DNA from: Cupriavidus pauculus
Lineage (GTDB): Bacteria; Pseudomonadota; Gammaproteobacteria; Burkholderiales; Burkholderiaceae
Reading direction: 5' to 3'
Length of the DNA: 64,000 bases
Assembly (NCBI RefSeq): GCF_008693385.1
Contig: NZ_CP044067.1
Span: 2,461,501-2,525,500 of the forward strand
Position 1 is the first letter of the stretch. Every line of letters starts with the position of its first letter. The notes beneath the pieces are model-generated. The model was not told the origin of the DNA. It was given only the letters and a program-made list of their open reading frames with translations, and did not search any database. The position numbers were made by a program, and so were the translations under genes. Shown here piece by piece: positions 26,801 to 34,829 of the stretch.

Positions 26801-27127
26801 TCAGGCCGCGGAAGGCACGATGGGCACGGTGGTCAGGCCCGGCGATACGCGCGCGGGCTGGGGCACCTGCGGGAGCTCTTCCGGCCGCTTGTCGGCGCGG
26901 GGTTCCGTGGCCGGCGCGGCGGCGCGGCGCTTGTCGGCGACGCCTTCCACACCGCTCGTCCCGACTTCCTCGAGGAACGAGATCATGTTGCGGTAGTAGT
27001 CCACCTGCATCTGCGCTTCCAGCAGGCGACGCTCGGCCTGAAAAAGCGTCAGCCTCATGTCTTGCAGTTCCTTCTCAGCGATCTTCTCGGGCGTCGGTGG
27101 ACTGAACAGGTTAGCAAGCGAACGCAT
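26801..27127 (-). CDS. Hypothetical coiled-coil protein (108 aa)
   Basis: I do not recognise this gene. The first 60 residues form an amphipathic helix likely to be a coiled coil (E-K-E-L-Q-D-M-R-L-T-L-F-Q-A-E-R). The last 40 are Pro/Ala-rich and disordered. CTGGAGG eight bases before the ATG at 27127 is a strong ribosome-binding site. No signal peptide is seen. Confidence 0.65.
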   Translation of the reverse strand: MRSLANLFSPPTPEKIAEKELQDMRLTLFQAERRLLEAQMQVDYYRNMISFLEEVGTSGVEGVADKRRAAAPATEPRADKRPEELPQVPQPARVSPGLTTVPIVPSAA

Positions 27128-27556
27128 GGCAGATACCTCCAGGGGTGACGACTGCTGTTAATGCAAATGCCTTGCCATGACCATCAATATAGTCGACCTG
27201 AGGTGAGGTACACGATGGGTCACCATGCTCCGTGTGGGCTCGCCCACGCGGATGATTGCCTCTCGCCGCTCCCCGGTGTAGATTTTTTGCCGGCGCATAA
27301 CGGGTGTTTCGGGGCATGCACTTTGTGCACGAAGCATCGATCACTTCTGCACGCGATTGTCATTTTTACGCGCGGGCATGCTCGCTTGTTGCCTCGCGCG
27401 CATGAATGACATGCACTCATGCCCCGGCGTCTCCCTCTGCGTTGTCGATTTCAGTGAGCGCAAAAACAACAGGTTGCGACCCCTGCAACGTGCGTTTGGA
27501 TGGTGTCGCGCACCACACATCGCATGGCAAACGCGCGTGCGAGGCGCAAGGGTAGA
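27128..27556. other. 429-base gap upstream of the CobN-like gene
   Basis: I find no convincing gene here. It holds a hairpin-like inverted repeat at 27230-27251 (CCGTGTGGGC / GCCCACGCGG) and a short dyad TGCAC-TTT-GTGCA near 27317-27329. The AT-rich part near 27190 may hold the promoter of the minus-strand coiled-coil gene. I looked for a cobalamin riboswitch before the CobN-like gene and saw none. Confidence 0.5.
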
Positions 27557-30500
27557 ATGCTGCGCTTGTCTGCCCCGACCGCCCCGACTGTCCCGTCGTC
27601 GCCCCCTGTGTTCATTCCTCGCTCCGTCCGCGCCAGCCTGCTGACGGCCTCGGCCCTGCTGCTGTTCTGCCTGCTGCTGATCGCGGGGCCGAAGGCATTC
27701 GCCGCGCCGGTGCGCATTCTCGTCATCACCCCGAACACCCATCTGTTGCCCGCGGCGCAGGCGGCCTTCCGTGCGCGGTACGCGCAGGGCGACGGCATCG
27801 CGGACATCGACTTTGCCGCCACGGCGTCCGAGGCGGCGACGCGCATCGCGCGCGCCGATGTCGTCCAGACGTGGTACGTGCCGGGTGCGATGCAGCGCAC
27901 GCTGGCCCCGGCGATGCGCGCCGCACAGGCGCGCGGCGCGCTGTTGCTGGCCACGCCTGCCGCGGACGCGGAAGCGGCGTGGGGCGTGGCGCTCGATGCC
28001 GCGCGCAACGATGCCGCGCGCCAGTACTGGGAGGCCGGTGGCGCGGACAACCTCGCCGCGTTCTTCGCTTATGCGGCGGCGCAGCGTGGCGCGGCGATCG
28101 ACGTGCCCGCGGTGCGGCCGGCGCCGGCGGCGGGCATCTATCATCCGCGCGCCGCGCAGCCGTTCGACAGCCTGCCCGCGTATCTCGCCTGGTACCGGAG
28201 CGAGAGAGGCGGAGATGAAAGAGGCGGAGATGAAAGAGGGGGCGGGGTAGGGGCGCGGTCGCCGCTCGTCGCGCTGGCGTTCTATGCGACCAGCTATCGC
28301 CAGCGCGATCTTGCGCATATCGATGCGCTGATCGCGGCGCTCGAGCGGCAGGGCATCGGGGTGGTGCCGGTGTTCGGCTGGCCCCTGTCGAGTCTCGACG
28401 CGTATCTGACGACCGATGGCGCATCGTCGCCGATCTCGCTGCTGCTGTCGCTGAACCTGACCATTCCCCGCGCGCAGGACAAGGACTGGCTTGCCGCGCA
28501 TCGCATCCGGATCATCAACCTTGTTGCCACGCGCGACAGCCGCGCCACCTGGGCCGCCGATGTGCGCGGCATCCCGGGCGACCGCGTGCCGCTGCTGGTC
28601 ACCGCGCCCGAACGCGCCGGTGCCACCGAGCCGATGCTGTTCGCCACGCAGGAAGACGTGGAAGGCGCACGCGCGAGTGTCGCCGTGCCCGAGCGCGTGG
28701 AGGCCATCGTGGCGCGCGTGCGGCAATGGCTGTCGCTGCGCGCCAGGCCGGCCGCGGACCGGCATGTGGCTATCCTCTATTACAACAACCCGCCCGGCCG
28801 CGGCAATATCGGCGCGAGCTATCTGGCGACGCTGCCCTCGCTGGCCGCGATGCTCGAGCGGTTGCGCGCGGCGGGCTACCGTACGGGCACCGCGCTGCCC
28901 GACACCGCGACGCTCACGCGCCTGCTCGAGGCCAACGGCCGCAACGTGGAGACGTGGTCGCCGGGAGAGCTCGACGCAATGGTGCGCGCGGGGCACGTGA
29001 CGCTGCTGCCCGTGTCGCAATACCGCAAATGGTTCGATGCGCTGCCGCCGGCGTTCCGCGAGGCGGTGACGCGCGCATGGGGACCACCGGAACGCAACCC
29101 GCTGATGATGACGCGCGTGGCCGCGCGGGGCTCGCTGGGCATTGACGGCAAGACCGTGACGGAAGGCGAGCCGGCATTCGTCATTCCCGGTCTGCGCTTC
29201 GGCAACCTCTTCGTCGGCCCGCAGCCGCTGCGCTCGACGTTCGCGCGCGCGCAGGACACCTCGCACGATCTGCTCACGCCGCCTCCGCATTCGTATATCG
29301 CCGCGTATCTCTGGTATCGCCATGCCTTCGGTGCCGATGCCGTCGTGCACGTCGGCCGCCACGGCACGCTCGAATGGCTGCCGGGCAAGCAGGTGGGTTT
29401 GTCGGGCGACGACAGCGCGGAGGTGCTGCTCGGCGGTGTGCCGAATGCCTACGTCTACATCCAGGACGGCGGCGGCGAGGCCATCCAGGCCAAGCGCCGC
29501 AGTGCCGCGGTGCTCGTCAGCCATCTGTCGCCGCTGCTTGCCAACGCGGGCCAGCCGCCGGCGCTTGCGCAGCTCGATCAAGCCATCGAGCAGGAAGCCG
29601 CCACGCGCGATGCCTCGCCGGAACTTGCGCGCCAGTACCGCGCGCAGGCGATTGCCGAGGTGCGCGCGCTCGGACTCGACCGGCAGCTCGGGCTCGATCC
29701 GGGCGCGCCGTGGGAGTCGATCGAGCCGACGATCCATGCGTTTCTGCATCGCGTGGAGGCGGAGCCCGTGCCGCTCGGCATTCACGCGCTGGGCCAGATG
29801 CCGCCGCTGCGCGAGCAGGAGGATGCGTTGGCCACGATGCTGGCCGCGCGGCTGCGTCCGGCGCAGGTCCGCGCGCTCGGGATGCCGCGTGTTCGGGAAT
29901 GGGCCGCGGATCTCGTCGCCGGCCGCGAGCCGTCGCTCGATGCGCCCTCCGCCCCTTCCGCCCCTTCCGCCCCTTCCGCCTCATTCCACGACGCCGGTCC
30001 CGCGGCGCCCCCGGCGGCGGCCGACCGATCGCTCGCCGACGCCGCGCGCGCGGCCATTGCGGCCGGCCGTGGATGGCTCGCCGACCTGCGCGTATCGCCC
30101 GCAAGCGAACTCGACGGGCTGCTCACCGTGCTCGACGGCGAATACCTGCCCAGCGGCCCGCTCGGCGACCCCGTGCGCACCCCCGACTCGCTGCCCACGG
30201 GCCGCAACCTGCACGCATTCGACGGCGCCCAGATCCCCACGCGCGCGGCATGGGCGCTCGGCAAGACCATGGCGGAACAGACGCTCGCCCGCTATCGGCA
30301 GGAACACGGGGCGCCGCCCGAGTCCGTCTCCATGGTCCTCTGGTACGGCGAGACCGAACGGCATCAGGGCGCAATGGAAGCCGAAGCGATGTACCTGATG
30401 GGCGTGACGCCCGTCTGGAATGCGCGCGGCATCGTCGAAGACGTGAAGCTGATTCCCGACGCGGAACTGGGCCGTCCGCGCGTGAACGTGGTGCTGACCA

Positions 30501-31873
30501 TCTCGGGCATCTATCGCGACGGGTTTGGCGACAAGGTCGCGCTGCTCGACAAGGCCGCGCGGCTGGCCGCCGCGGCGGGCGACAACGCCATCAGCCGGCA
30601 CGACCGGGCAGTGACGGACGCCCTGATCGCGCGCGGTACCGACGCCACGCAGGCCGCGCGTCTCGCTCGCGCCCGTGTGTTCGCGGCAAGTCCGGGCAAT
30701 TACGCCATCGGCGTGCAACAGATGGTCGAGCAGAGCCGCGACGCGCAGCCGCCGGCCGGCGATGCGCAGCCCGGCACGCAGGGACCGCGCAACGCACTGG
30801 CCGAGCTCTATCTGCACGCGATGAACCACGCCTACTCGGCCGATGGCTGGGGCGAGAGCGCACCGGGCGCGCTGGCCAGCCATCTGCGGTCGAACCAGGC
30901 CGTGCTGTTCTCGCGCGCAAGCACGCTCTATGGCGCGCTCGACAACGACGATACCTATCAGTACGCGGGCGGCCTCGTCGCGGCCACGCGCTCGGTAACG
31001 GGACAGGCCCCGCCGCTGTGGCTGCACAACCTGCGCACGGCCGGCGAGACGCGCACCGTTGACGCGCGCACGTGGCTGGCCACCGAGCTCAATGCGCGCC
31101 ACTGGAATCCGAAATGGATCGCCGCGATGCAACGCTCGGGCTACGCGGGCGCCCGCGAGATCCAGCGCGAGATCGAGCACCTCTACGGTTTCCAGGCGAC
31201 CGTCCCCGAACAGATGTCGGGCACGTTCTGGCAACGCACCTACGACGTGTACGTGGCCGACAGCCTGCACCTGGGCATGGACCGATTCTTCCGCACGGCC
31301 AATCCCCATGCCATGCAGGCCATGCTGGCGCGCCTCATCGAAGTGGACCGGCAGGGCAGTTACCGTTTCAGCGACGCCGAGCGAGCCGAGCTGCTGCGCC
31401 GCTATGCGGCGTCGGTGCGGCGCGACGGACTGTCGTGCACCGCGAACACGTGCGGCAATCCGGTACTGATGGCGCATATCGCGCGCGCGTCGCAGGCGGC
31501 GCATGTGGATGCCGCCCTGCTGCGCGACATGGGGCGGCAGTTCGCGGACGCGAAGGTGGCGGATGCGCGGACGCTTCTCTCGGCCCGCTCGGCCCGCTCG
31601 GTGCCCTCGGCGCCATCACGCCCTTCACCGGTAACCCCCATGCATGTCAGCCGTGACCCCGCCGCGCGGCCCGCGCGGGAGGCACCGGCCGCGCCCGCCC
31701 AGGCCGAGCCGATTCACGGCATCCGGCTCGAACCGGTAACAGGCACCACGCCGTCGCTCGCGCCCGCGTCCACGCCTTGGCGCCTCGGTGCCGCCGCGTT
31801 CACGCTGCTCGCGTTTCTGGCCGGCGCGGCCGCCGCGTGGCGCCGCGCCACACACCGAGCCCCTCGGGCCTGA
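27557..31873 (+). CDS. Exported, membrane-anchored CobN/BchH-type chelatase paralogue
   Basis: The 1438-residue protein has a CobN/Mg-chelatase large-subunit core with V-V-H-V-G-R-H-G-T-L-E-W-L-P-G-K at about 595-610. Unlike cytoplasmic CobN it has an N-terminal export signal (hydrophobic 27-44, A-F-A cleavage near 49) and a C-terminal transmembrane helix (about 1405-1427) followed by R/H residues. The large domain should be periplasmic and tethered. Three low-complexity, in-frame insertions are present: R-G-G-D-E repeats near 214, P-S-A repeats near 796 and S-A-R repeats near 1340. The start is uncertain; ATG 27557 has AAGGG upstream. It lies 1.9 kb before the cobW-cobN set. Bacteroidetes HmuS proteins share this exported CobN layout, so haem or corrinoid handling is possible. 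Confidence 0.8.
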   Translation: MLRLSAPTAPTVPSSPPVFIPRSVRASLLTASALLLFCLLLIAGPKAFAAPVRILVITPNTHLLPAAQAAFRARYAQGDGIADIDFAATASEAATRIARADVVQTWYVPGAMQRTLAPAMRAAQARGALLLATPAADAEAAWGVALDAARNDAARQYWEAGGADNLAAFFAYAAAQRGAAIDVPAVRPAPAAGIYHPRAAQPFDSLPAYLAWYRSERGGDERGGDERGGGVGARSPLVALAFYATSYRQRDLAHIDALIAALERQGIGVVPVFGWPLSSLDAYLTTDGASSPISLLLSLNLTIPRAQDKDWLAAHRIRIINLVATRDSRATWAADVRGIPGDRVPLLVTAPERAGATEPMLFATQEDVEGARASVAVPERVEAIVARVRQWLSLRARPAADRHVAILYYNNPPGRGNIGASYLATLPSLAAMLERLRAAGYRTGTALPDTATLTRLLEANGRNVETWSPGELDAMVRAGHVTLLPVSQYRKWFDALPPAFREAVTRAWGPPERNPLMMTRVAARGSLGIDGKTVTEGEPAFVIPGLRFGNLFVGPQPLRSTFARAQDTSHDLLTPPPHSYIAAYLWYRHAFGADAVVHVGRHGTLEWLPGKQVGLSGDDSAEVLLGGVPNAYVYIQDGGGEAIQAKRRSAAVLVSHLSPLLANAGQPPALAQLDQAIEQEAATRDASPELARQYRAQAIAEVRALGLDRQLGLDPGAPWESIEPTIHAFLHRVEAEPVPLGIHALGQMPPLREQEDALATMLAARLRPAQVRALGMPRVREWAADLVAGREPSLDAPSAPSAPSAPSASFHDAGPAAPPAAADRSLADAARAAIAAGRGWLADLRVSPASELDGLLTVLDGEYLPSGPLGDPVRTPDSLPTGRNLHAFDGAQIPTRAAWALGKTMAEQTLARYRQEHGAPPESVSMVLWYGETERHQGAMEAEAMYLMGVTPVWNARGIVEDVKLIPDAELGRPRVNVVLTISGIYRDGFGDKVALLDKAARLAAAAGDNAISRHDRAVTDALIARGTDATQAARLARARVFAASPGNYAIGVQQMVEQSRDAQPPAGDAQPGTQGPRNALAELYLHAMNHAYSADGWGESAPGALASHLRSNQAVLFSRASTLYGALDNDDTYQYAGGLVAATRSVTGQAPPLWLHNLRTAGETRTVDARTWLATELNARHWNPKWIAAMQRSGYAGAREIQREIEHLYGFQATVPEQMSGTFWQRTYDVYVADSLHLGMDRFFRTANPHAMQAMLARLIEVDRQGSYRFSDAERAELLRRYAASVRRDGLSCTANTCGNPVLMAHIARASQAAHVDAALLRDMGRQFADAKVADARTLLSARSARSVPSAPSRPSPVTPMHVSRDPAARPAREAPAAPAQAEPIHGIRLEPVTGTTPSLAPASTPWRLGAAAFTLLAFLAGAAAAWRRATHRAPRA

Positions 31874-31978
31874 TCCGGGCGCAGGGGTACAGACCGGGCG
31901 CGCGCTGCCGATATTGCCCCATGGACCTGTCTTCCACAGGGACCAAAAAAATCTAGACAAAGAACGGGGAAAAGTATC

Positions 31979-33667
31979 ATGCGTGCGCGCAATGCAACGA
32001 ATTGGGGCGCGATAGCGGCCATGACGCTGAGCGCGGCGCTTGCCGCCTGCGGTGGCGGCGGCGGCGACGACGGCGGCGCGGCACAGACGAGCACACCGGC
32101 CACGACGTCCGGACCCGTCGCACCCAGCGCGCCTGCCACGCCGGCGTTGGTGGTGGCGGCCGCCTGCGGCGGCTGCGCGGCCGTGGACGCCAATACCTAT
32201 GCCGGCAGCGGCACGGGCGTCTGGCAAGCCAGCAACACGTCGCTGGCGGCGGTCGATTTGCCCGTCAGCATCGCGGGCCTCAATGGCCAGGACGTGTCGC
32301 TCGTCTTTACCAACGACGGCGCGGTGGCGCAGGCCATGCCCGCGATCTCGCTGACGGCGTCCCGCTTTCCGGCCGCATTGCAGAGCCTCGAGCTCGACGG
32401 TGGCGCACAGGATGCGGAGGCCACGCGGCGCGCGATCTCGGACTTCAACCACAATGGCTGGGCGACGCTCGTCGGCGACAAGCGCCCGCAGTCGTCGGCC
32501 ATCGCACCGCAGGCGCCGAACTTTACCGCGCTGACGAATTCGCGCACCTGGTATCACGCGGACAACAGCGCGCGTACCGCGACGCTGCGCAAGCAGATCG
32601 CCACGACCGACGGCACCACCGTGAACTTCTGGGTGGAGAACGGCGAGGAAGGCGCGGGCAGGATCGACTCGACGACCCTCGACAGCCTGGCCGCCGCGTA
32701 TGCGGGTGCCGGCGGCATCTACGACATGCTCAAGTCCGTCGGCGGCGTCATGTGGGGGGCGCAGCAGTTCTCGACGCTGATCGACGGCAGCGGCCAGCCG
32801 ATCGACATCGTGATCCTGAACTTCGATCGCAACAACAAGCCGTACGACCTCGTGGGCTACTTCTACGCGCGCAACAACTTCAAGCGCGCAAGCCAGCCGT
32901 TCAGCAACGAATCGATCTCGCTCTACCTCGATTCGGAGACGCTCTATCTCGCGGGCGCGGCGGGCATGCAGCAGATGCGCATGACCATGGCGCACGAAGG
33001 CATGCACATGCAGAACTTCTATCGCCGTGGCGTGCAGCAGTCGAGCGTCTACATGTACGACACGTGGCTCGAGGAAGCCACCGCGATGATGATGGAGGAC
33101 TTCGCGAGCTTCACGATCGATCCCACGTACAACGCGATCCGCGACGTCCGCTTCCGCGACTATGTGGCCTATGGCGCGGGATCGTACAACTGCAACCTCA
33201 CGGTCTGGCGTCCGTTCGACGCCAGGGTGTGCGACAGCTACTCGGTATCGGGTTCGTTCGGCGGCTTCCTGAACCGTCAGCTCGGGCTGGCGTTCTACCG
33301 AAACCTGCTCACCAACTTCAGTACCACGGCCTCCGTGGGCGTGCTCGACGCGGCCATCCGTTCGGTGCAGCCCGGTTCGGGCTTCCTGCAGCAGTTCGCG
33401 GCCTGGAGCGCCACCGCGGCGTCGCTGATGCCCGCGAGCGCGAGCCCGGCCGGCTATGGCTACCCGGTGCGCGCCGATGGCGGCTTCGTGCTGCCGCAGA
33501 TCGATCCCGCGTCTTACGCCAGCCTGCGCACGCTGACCACGGCCGTGCCGCAGACGCTGCAGGCCTATGCAAGCCTGCCGATCGTGCGGCAGGCCGTGCG
33601 CGGCACCTATCGCGAGACCGTACGCGTGCCTGCCGGTACCCATCTGTCGATCGTCGTGCACGATTGA
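31979..33667 (+). CDS. Lipoprotein metalloprotease, M30 (hyicolysin)-like
   Basis: The 562-residue protein has a lipobox L-A-A-C (Cys23) followed by a Gly/Asp/Thr/Pro-rich linker. The zinc motif H-E-G-M-H is at 339-343, and a downstream E-E-A-T-A-M-M-M-E-D near 365-374 fits the third ligand of the M30 family. It would be a surface or periplasmic protease. It sits between the exported CobN paralogue and cobW without an obvious functional tie. Confidence 0.75.
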   Translation: MRARNATNWGAIAAMTLSAALAACGGGGGDDGGAAQTSTPATTSGPVAPSAPATPALVVAAACGGCAAVDANTYAGSGTGVWQASNTSLAAVDLPVSIAGLNGQDVSLVFTNDGAVAQAMPAISLTASRFPAALQSLELDGGAQDAEATRRAISDFNHNGWATLVGDKRPQSSAIAPQAPNFTALTNSRTWYHADNSARTATLRKQIATTDGTTVNFWVENGEEGAGRIDSTTLDSLAAAYAGAGGIYDMLKSVGGVMWGAQQFSTLIDGSGQPIDIVILNFDRNNKPYDLVGYFYARNNFKRASQPFSNESISLYLDSETLYLAGAAGMQQMRMTMAHEGMHMQNFYRRGVQQSSVYMYDTWLEEATAMMMEDFASFTIDPTYNAIRDVRFRDYVAYGAGSYNCNLTVWRPFDARVCDSYSVSGSFGGFLNRQLGLAFYRNLLTNFSTTASVGVLDAAIRSVQPGSGFLQQFAAWSATAASLMPASASPAGYGYPVRADGGFVLPQIDPASYASLRTLTTAVPQTLQAYASLPIVRQAVRGTYRETVRVPAGTHLSIVVHD

Positions 33668-33766
33668 TCTCCCTCCGGTCCCCTCTTCGCGCGAGAGGGG
33701 ACGCGGCGGCTCTGCTATGCTGGTCGTCCTTGCGAAAAACCTTCGCGGCACAACCTTTCGACCGGC

Positions 33767-34825
33767 ATGCAAACCAACAAAATCCCGGCAACGATCGTCA
33801 CCGGCTTCCTCGGCAGCGGCAAGACGACGCTGCTGCGCCATATCCTCGACAACGCCAACGGCCGCCGCATCGCGGTCATCGTCAACGAGTTCGGCGAACT
33901 CGGCATCGACGGCGAAATCCTCAAGGGCTGCGGCATCGGCTGCGACGACGCGGGCGAGCCCACGGGGCAACTCTACGAACTGGCCAACGGCTGCCTGTGC
34001 TGCACCGTGCAGGAAGAGTTCTACCCGGTGATGGAGCAATTGCTCGAGCGCCGCGAGCAGATCGATCACGTGCTGATCGAGACGTCCGGCCTGGCGCTCC
34101 CCAAGCCGCTCGTGCAGGCCTTCCACTGGCCGAGCATCCGCAATGCGTTCACGGTGGACGCCGTGGTGACCGTGGTCGATGGCCCGGCCGCCGCCGCCGG
34201 CCAGTTCGCGGCGAATCCGGTTGCCGTGGACGCGCAGCGCCGCGCCGATCCGAACCTCGACCACGAGTCGCCGCTGCATGAACTGTTCGAAGATCAGCTC
34301 GGCAGCGCGGACCTCGTCATCCTGAACAAGACCGACCTGATGGACGACGCGCAGCGCGCGCAGGTGGAGGCGCTCGTGCGTCCCGAGATTCCGGCCGAGG
34401 TCAAGATCGTGCCGGCACAGGGGGGCCGCATCGACGTGGACCTGCTGCTCGGCCTGAACCGCGCGTCGGAGGACACCATCCACCTGCGCGTGGACCATCA
34501 TGGCGACGGGGACGACGCCGATCATCATCACGACGAGTTCGACTCGGTGGTGGTGGAGGCCGGCGATGTCGATCGGGATCGGCTCGTGGCGGCGCTCGGC
34601 CAGCTCGTGCAGTCGCATACGATCTATCGCATCAAGGGTTTCGTGGCGCTCCCGGGCAAGCCGATGCGGCTGGTCGTGCATGGCGTGGGCCAGCGTTTCG
34701 ACAGCTATTTCGACCGTGCATGGCGCACCGGCGAGAGCCGCCGCACGCGCGTGGTGCTGATCGGGCAGGACCTCGACCACGCGACGCTGCAATCGCAACT
34801 GACGGCCGCGCTGGCAAACGCCTGA
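33767..34825 (+). CDS. cobW: CobW, G3E GTPase metallochaperone of cobalamin synthesis
   Basis: The 352-residue G3E GTPase has Walker A G-F-L-G-S-G-K-T-T (13-21) and the metal-binding N-G-C-L-C-C motif (CxCC). It also has the Walker B-like E-T-S-G-L-A and the base motif N-K-T-D. A His/Asp-rich loop (about 241-257, with D-H-H and D-H-H-H) and a C-terminal CobW_C domain follow. CobW delivers Co(II) in the aerobic B12 route. It is followed four bases later by cobN, which supports cobW over zinc-type homologues. Confidence 0.93.
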   Translation: MQTNKIPATIVTGFLGSGKTTLLRHILDNANGRRIAVIVNEFGELGIDGEILKGCGIGCDDAGEPTGQLYELANGCLCCTVQEEFYPVMEQLLERREQIDHVLIETSGLALPKPLVQAFHWPSIRNAFTVDAVVTVVDGPAAAAGQFAANPVAVDAQRRADPNLDHESPLHELFEDQLGSADLVILNKTDLMDDAQRAQVEALVRPEIPAEVKIVPAQGGRIDVDLLLGLNRASEDTIHLRVDHHGDGDDADHHHDEFDSVVVEAGDVDRDRLVAALGQLVQSHTIYRIKGFVALPGKPMRLVVHGVGQRFDSYFDRAWRTGESRRTRVVLIGQDLDHATLQSQLTAALANA

Positions 34826-34829
34826 CCCC

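Noticed and set aside
27341..29785. Long open frame on the minus strand opposite the exported CobN gene
   Set aside because: It has an Arg/His/Gly-rich composition without domains. High GC content produces such antisense frames; the plus-strand CobN core is clearly the real gene.
31874..31978. Terminator after the exported CobN gene
   Set aside because: The stem GGACCTGT/ACAGGGACC is imperfect and is followed by an A-run on the plus strand, not a T-run.
33668..33766. Cobalamin riboswitch before cobW
   Set aside because: The gap is under 100 bases, shows only a GC hairpin (33679-33703) and lacks the conserved riboswitch core.
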